Virus record (IMG/VR): IMGVR_UViG_3300010354_000178
Location: 1 to 43,157 of that record
Length of the DNA stretch: 43,157 nucleotides
Strand: one strand, 5' to 3'
DNA from: a virus
Shown: one piece after another, positions 39,851 to 43,157 of the stretch
How the letters are laid out: each line of letters starts with the position of its first letter
Position numbering within the stretch: position 1 is the first letter of the stretch
Translations under genes and position numbers: made by a program
The notes under the pieces: model-generated
The model's database searches: none
What the model was told of the DNA's origin: nothing
The model's input: the letters and a program-made list of their open reading frames with translations, nothing else

Positions 39851-40036
39851 ACTATCGCCACCATCACCTGCAGGTCCACCTCCGCCAGAACTACCACTTT
39901 TTCCAGGAGGCAATTTTTTAATAGTACCATCAGCCATTCTAATACCTTGTAAAGGCGGATTCCATTCTATTCTTTTACCTGTAGTACCCTGTGCAACTGA
40001 TAGTTCTGTAACTAGCTGCTTGTAAGTTTTTACCAT
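39848..40036 (-). CDS. Small Gly-rich hypothetical protein
   Basis: 62 residues, MVKTYKQLVTELSVAQGTTG, GKRIEWNPPLQG and a Gly/Ser-rich tail (GKSGSSGGGGPAGDGGDS). It overlaps the upstream gene by seven bases. The tail is probably disordered. Function unknown. Confidence 0.55.
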   Translation of the reverse strand: MVKTYKQLVTELSVAQGTTGKRIEWNPPLQGIRMADGTIKKLPPGKSGSSGGGGPAGDGGDS

Positions 40037-40530
40037 GCTTTACAACTCCAGTATCTAGCTTTTGTTCTTGGGCCTGGATTATCACAATTATGTCTAGCGC
40101 GAAATGATCTTCTACGTGCTGGAATGTTCTTTTTAATTCTCATATTAGGGTCGCCAAAGTTAACTTTAATTACATTACCTTTTTCATTCTTAACATATAC
40201 AGCTCTTTTCTTAGGACCGCCTGGTGTTAAAAATGGCTTACCTAATGAAACTTTACGCCCGCTTTTTTCAGCTTCTTCTAAAGGTTCACCCCAATCTTCG
40301 TAAAGCTCATCACCGCTAATAAGAAATTCTTCTTCTATTAATTCATGAATCTCTTCTTCTATAAGAGAACAACCTTGAAGAAAATCACTAAAAGTTTTTA
40401 ATGTGTTTTCCTGTACATTATCTTCGACTGGAGTTTCTCCAGGAGTATCATTCTTATATGTGTTTGTCAAGGAAGCGGTCCCCCATTCTCTTTTATATGT
40501 ATTTGAGCGATCAATCTGACTTTTTGGCAT
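40030..40530 (-). CDS. Conserved phage protein with C-terminal RRRSFRARHNC domain
   Basis: 166 residues. The first 100 are acidic and variable; the last 60 contain VIKVNFGDPNMRIKKNIPAR, RRSFRARHNCDNPGPRTKAR and YWSCKAW. This ending, with two cysteines and many arginines, is strongly conserved in phage structural regions, but I know no function. Overlaps of 7 and 20 bases with the neighbours point to coupled translation with the 861-residue gene. Confidence 0.7.
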   Translation of the reverse strand: MPKSQIDRSNTYKREWGTASLTNTYKNDTPGETPVEDNVQENTLKTFSDFLQGCSLIEEEIHELIEEEFLISGDELYEDWGEPLEEAEKSGRKVSLGKPFLTPGGPKKRAVYVKNEKGNVIKVNFGDPNMRIKKNIPARRRSFRARHNCDNPGPRTKARYWSCKAW

Positions 40531-43096
40531 TTTTTTCTCTATCCAAAATTGCTTGATAATCAGCTCCAGCTTGTTTTAGTCCCCTAATAGCTTCTTTAGC
40601 TCTTTTATCAGAAGCTTCTAGATCAACACCCTTTGATTTCATAACTTTTACAATTTTTTCCCAGGGAGTCTTTTTAGCTTCATCTATTATTTTCTTTTGA
40701 ATAGATTGTTCACGGTAAGGTCTATCACAATCTTTTCTATCACCTTCTCTGGGAACTAATTGTTTCTTTTTAGGATCTTGATTAGAGCGTGAGATTGCTT
40801 CTCTATTTCTTGGAGTATCGTTTTCATCATTTTCTGCTTCATTAAACAATGATGTAAATTTACTATTAATATCTGTCTCTTCTTGTCTGCCCGCTCTAGC
40901 ATATCCTGCTTCGCTCGGTTGAACCATTCTATTCATTGCATTACTCCATTTTTGAGTATGCTGACGAGAATCTCTTTCTCCAGGGACGCCAAATAAAATA
41001 GGTCTCATACTTCTTGTTTCAGAAGAACCTGGCGGAACTACTGGTAAAGGAGGAACTGGAGGAACAATAGGAGGTATAATTCTTGGAGGCACGTTTAAGC
41101 GTGGAGGAGTAGCTGGCTGAGGTCTAGCTCTAGGAGCAGGAGCAGGAGCTGGTTCTGGAGCTGGTGCTGGTTTTGGAGCAGGACCTGGTTCAGGTAAAGG
41201 CTGGGGCTTCTCTAACTCTTTTGGCTTAGGTCCTGGTGCTGGTTCCGGTGCTGGACCCGGCTTAGGAGCCGGAGCTGGAGCTGGATTAGGAGAAGGATCT
41301 TCACCTGGCTTAGGAGCTGGTTTTGGTCCAGGCTTAGGTTTAACACCTGGTCTAGGCTTAGTTTCTGGCTTAGGTGCAGGAACTTGCTTAGGTGTAGGAA
41401 TTTCTATAGGTGTGGGTAAATCACCAGGTTTAGGTGCAGGCTCCGCTGGTTTTGGTTTACTAGGAACTGGTTTTGGAGGAACAACAACTGGAGCACCTGG
41501 AGGTGGTTCTACCTCTGGTTTTACTGGAATTACCTCTGGCTCTGGCTTAGGTCTAGGCTTGAACGGTATTACTGGAGCTGGCTCTCTAGGAACAGGAACT
41601 GGCTCAATTGGTTTAGGAGTTGGTGTTACTGGTCTAGCTGGTGCTGGTCGTACTTTAGGTAATACCTCATCTGATGGTTTAAGCCACTTTAAAGCATCAT
41701 CACCATACTTTAATGCATCATCTCCGTATTTAAGTACACCACCTATTATTGTTTTTAAAAACTCATTTAATTGTTCTTCATGCAAGTCTTTATCTGCACC
41801 ATGGTAAGTTCCTTTACCTTTAGTGATATATGAATTAACTCTTGCAAAAGCCCATTGCTGAGGAGTTGTACCTGGACGGTGACCGGTTCTCCAAGCAGCT
41901 AATCCTCTATTGTAAACTTTCTTTAAAGTGCTATAAGAAATACCTGATTTTTCAGCTTTCTTTCTTAAAGCAGAGACTTCTTCTTCTGTTAATTCTTCTA
42001 ATTCTTCTGCAATATGATTAAATAAAGCATTTGCAGTTAATACTAATGATGCTAGATCTTCACCATAAAGTTTTCTATATCTAAGAGTGTGCTTAGATAA
42101 TTTATTTGATTCTTTTTCATCACCTGGTGCTAATTTGTATGCATCAGGGTCTCTTGAATCCATTGAAGCTTGTTTTTTAAATTGGTTGTATCTATCTTGC
42201 TTTTCATCTCTACTTAACCCAGCATAATACTTTGCAGGCTGAGTTCCAGGTAAGTGACTAATTTGTTTATCTTGAGGTACTTCTGTCTTTTCATCTAAAT
42301 AATCTTCAAAAAAGTTATTAATATCTTCTTTAATAGATTTAATATGGTTTGCAATCTCATCTGCATGAGGATGAAGTGCTTTAGGGAGACCGGGCTTGAT
42401 GTCTCCACCAGCTCTAGCTACACTTCTAAGCTTTGTACCTGACATACCAGATGCACCTTCAGCATCTGGGTCTCTATTACCTGCTGAAACTACTTTAATA
42501 GATTTAAAATTGTAAAGTCCGTGTTTTGATTCTACACCGTTATACTTGTGAAGTAATTCATGATATTCCGGCACTCTATCTGAACCAGCAACCATAACTA
42601 GGTGCTTATGTCCTGCATTGTGCAGTTTTACTGCTGCATGTAATACGGACGGAGCTTGTCCAGAAGAACTACTAACATTAACATCTTTACCTGCGACTTT
42701 CTTTAAGTATTCTACTTTTTTATCTTTAGGTAGCGGATTTTTAGCGGAATTTTCTGAATGAGAGGCAATAATATGTGCAGAGCCGTTTTCTTTAGCTGCT
42801 ACTTCTTTTACTTTGTTTATAAGTTTTTCATGGCCAATAGTAGGCGGATTGTAACGACCGAATGCCATTACAGCTGTTGATTCTTTAGCTTCTTTTAAAA
42901 CGTTACCTGAGCGTTCTACGCTATTAGTAAGATTAGGTTTATTTAAAACAGGGTTAATTTCTATTTGATCTACAGGTGTGCCAAGAAGTGTTTTATTACT
43001 ACTCTTCTTTTTTACACTATCAATAACCGTGTTCTTTAATGACTTACCATTATTTGAAGATTGAGCAGTTTGCTGCTCTTTATTATTATCTGCCAT
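40511..43096 (-). CDS. Large fusion: HIGH-type nucleotidylyltransferase domain plus Pro-rich virion protein
   Basis: 861 residues. Residues 75-230 form a HIGH-superfamily nucleotidylyltransferase-like domain: AFGRYNPPTIGHEKLI (78-93), the late SGTKLRS (219-225), as in NMN adenylyltransferases. Residues 385-430 contain LKKVYNRGLAAWRTGHRPGT and QQWAFARVNSYI, a domain known from phage head-region proteins (DUF5824-like from memory). A duplicated KYGDDAL follows. Residues 480-690 are a Pro/Lys/Glu/Ala low-complexity stretch with Pro at nearly every second position. The last 150 residues are charged and helical. Tandem late promoters precede the gene. NAD synthesis is one possibility, cytidylyl transfer another; a mainly structural role cannot be excluded. 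Confidence 0.75.
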   Translation of the reverse strand: MADNNKEQQTAQSSNNGKSLKNTVIDSVKKKSSNKTLLGTPVDQIEINPVLNKPNLTNSVERSGNVLKEAKESTAVMAFGRYNPPTIGHEKLINKVKEVAAKENGSAHIIASHSENSAKNPLPKDKKVEYLKKVAGKDVNVSSSSGQAPSVLHAAVKLHNAGHKHLVMVAGSDRVPEYHELLHKYNGVESKHGLYNFKSIKVVSAGNRDPDAEGASGMSGTKLRSVARAGGDIKPGLPKALHPHADEIANHIKSIKEDINNFFEDYLDEKTEVPQDKQISHLPGTQPAKYYAGLSRDEKQDRYNQFKKQASMDSRDPDAYKLAPGDEKESNKLSKHTLRYRKLYGEDLASLVLTANALFNHIAEELEELTEEEVSALRKKAEKSGISYSTLKKVYNRGLAAWRTGHRPGTTPQQWAFARVNSYITKGKGTYHGADKDLHEEQLNEFLKTIIGGVLKYGDDALKYGDDALKWLKPSDEVLPKVRPAPARPVTPTPKPIEPVPVPREPAPVIPFKPRPKPEPEVIPVKPEVEPPPGAPVVVPPKPVPSKPKPAEPAPKPGDLPTPIEIPTPKQVPAPKPETKPRPGVKPKPGPKPAPKPGEDPSPNPAPAPAPKPGPAPEPAPGPKPKELEKPQPLPEPGPAPKPAPAPEPAPAPAPRARPQPATPPRLNVPPRIIPPIVPPVPPLPVVPPGSSETRSMRPILFGVPGERDSRQHTQKWSNAMNRMVQPSEAGYARAGRQEETDINSKFTSLFNEAENDENDTPRNREAISRSNQDPKKKQLVPREGDRKDCDRPYREQSIQKKIIDEAKKTPWEKIVKVMKSKGVDLEASDKRAKEAIRGLKQAGADYQAILDREKNAKKSD
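41027..41659 (-). repeat. Low-complexity proline-rich coding repeat
   Basis: About 210 codons dominated by PKP, PAP and PEP units in the 861-residue gene. On the plus strand this reads as GGT/GGA-rich sequence and gives a spurious Gly-rich frame. The region is prone to length change. Confidence 0.9.
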
Positions 43097-43127
43097 ATTA
43101 TCCTCGAGGATTGCCTTAGCCTAACTC

Positions 43128-43135
43128 TATTTATA
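43128..43135 (-). promoter_or_regulatory. T4-type late promoter, proximal copy
   Basis: Exact TATAAATA on the minus strand, about 32 bases before the ATG at 43096; the first of two copies 11 bases apart. Confidence 0.7.
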
Positions 43136-43138
43136 CTA

Positions 43139-43146
43139 TATTTATA
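43139..43146 (-). promoter_or_regulatory. T4-type late promoter, distal copy
   Basis: Second exact TATAAATA, one helical turn upstream of the proximal copy. Whether both are used cannot be told from sequence. Confidence 0.65.
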
Positions 43147-43157
43147 AAAACTTATAA

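Noticed and set aside
41027-41659. CRISPR-like array
   Set aside because: The repetition is codon-level proline-rich coding sequence without regular repeat-spacer units; no CRISPR array was seen anywhere in the window.
41412-41807. Gly-rich plus-strand frame
   Set aside because: It is the reverse reading of the proline-rich coding repeat of the 861-residue gene.

Overview
This window is about 43 kb of a T4-like myovirus genome of the marine type, cut at the left edge inside a baseplate gene. It is AT-rich and densely packed, with many stop/start overlaps. The core T4-like set is recognisable: gp4, gp5, gp6, gp7, gp8, gp25, gp26, gp48, gp51, gp53, a gp54/tube-like protein, gp32, gp33, gp59, RNase H and a gp61-like primase. 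It also carries genes typical of marine phages: PhoH, a class II ribonucleotide reductase, glutaredoxin, a RuvC-like resolvase and a Dps. The probable host is a marine, low-GC alphaproteobacterium (SAR11-like is possible). That is inferred from an alphaproteobacterial-type circularly permuted tmRNA, a DUF1289 protein and the absence of photosynthesis genes.

Layout. (1) 1-15401, minus strand: the baseplate wedge and hub block, gp8 <- gp7 <- gp6 <- gp25 <- needle/peptidase <- gp5-like OB/lysozyme <- gp27-like <- gp53 <- gp48-like. (2) 15402-15456: a short divergent region with a T4-type late promoter on each strand. (3) 15457-19563, plus strand: gp4, a conserved unknown, a gp54/tube-like protein, gp26, gp51 and a tape-measure candidate. 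A T8 slippery run at the end of gp26 leads in the -1 frame straight into gp51. (4) 19569-19590: a bidirectional terminator. (5) 19594-26870, minus strand: replication and transcription genes gp32, gp59, gp33, exonuclease, phoH, several small unknowns, RNase H and a probably highly expressed 377-residue unknown. The 350-bp gap between gp33 and the exonuclease holds a permuted (two-piece) tmRNA whose tag reads ANDNVASRYALAA, directly behind a late promoter. (6) 27119-34844, minus strand: a glycosyltransferase, an NAD-dependent epimerase and a holin-like protein behind a late promoter; then an early-type block with an SH3-like protein, glutaredoxin, RuvC, DUF1289, NrdJ and primase. (7) 34897-43096, minus strand: an overlapping spanin pair, nucleotidyltransferase-like and structural proteins, a Dps with an EF-hand-like tail, and an 861-residue fusion of a nucleotidylyltransferase domain with a proline-rich protein, behind tandem late promoters.

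How it works together. Late T4-type promoters (TATAAATA and one-mismatch forms) precede structural and lysis genes and the tmRNA. gp33, a late-transcription coactivator, is encoded just downstream of the tmRNA. Three sigma70-like sites with a shared AGTTGATT -35 region precede replication-type genes. The tail carries two wall-degrading activities, a lysozyme domain and M15-type peptidase domains; lysis candidates are the holin-like protein and the spanin pair. No endolysin was recognised outside the tail. A modular repeat domain is shared by gp7, gp8 and an abundant-looking structural protein 34 kb away.
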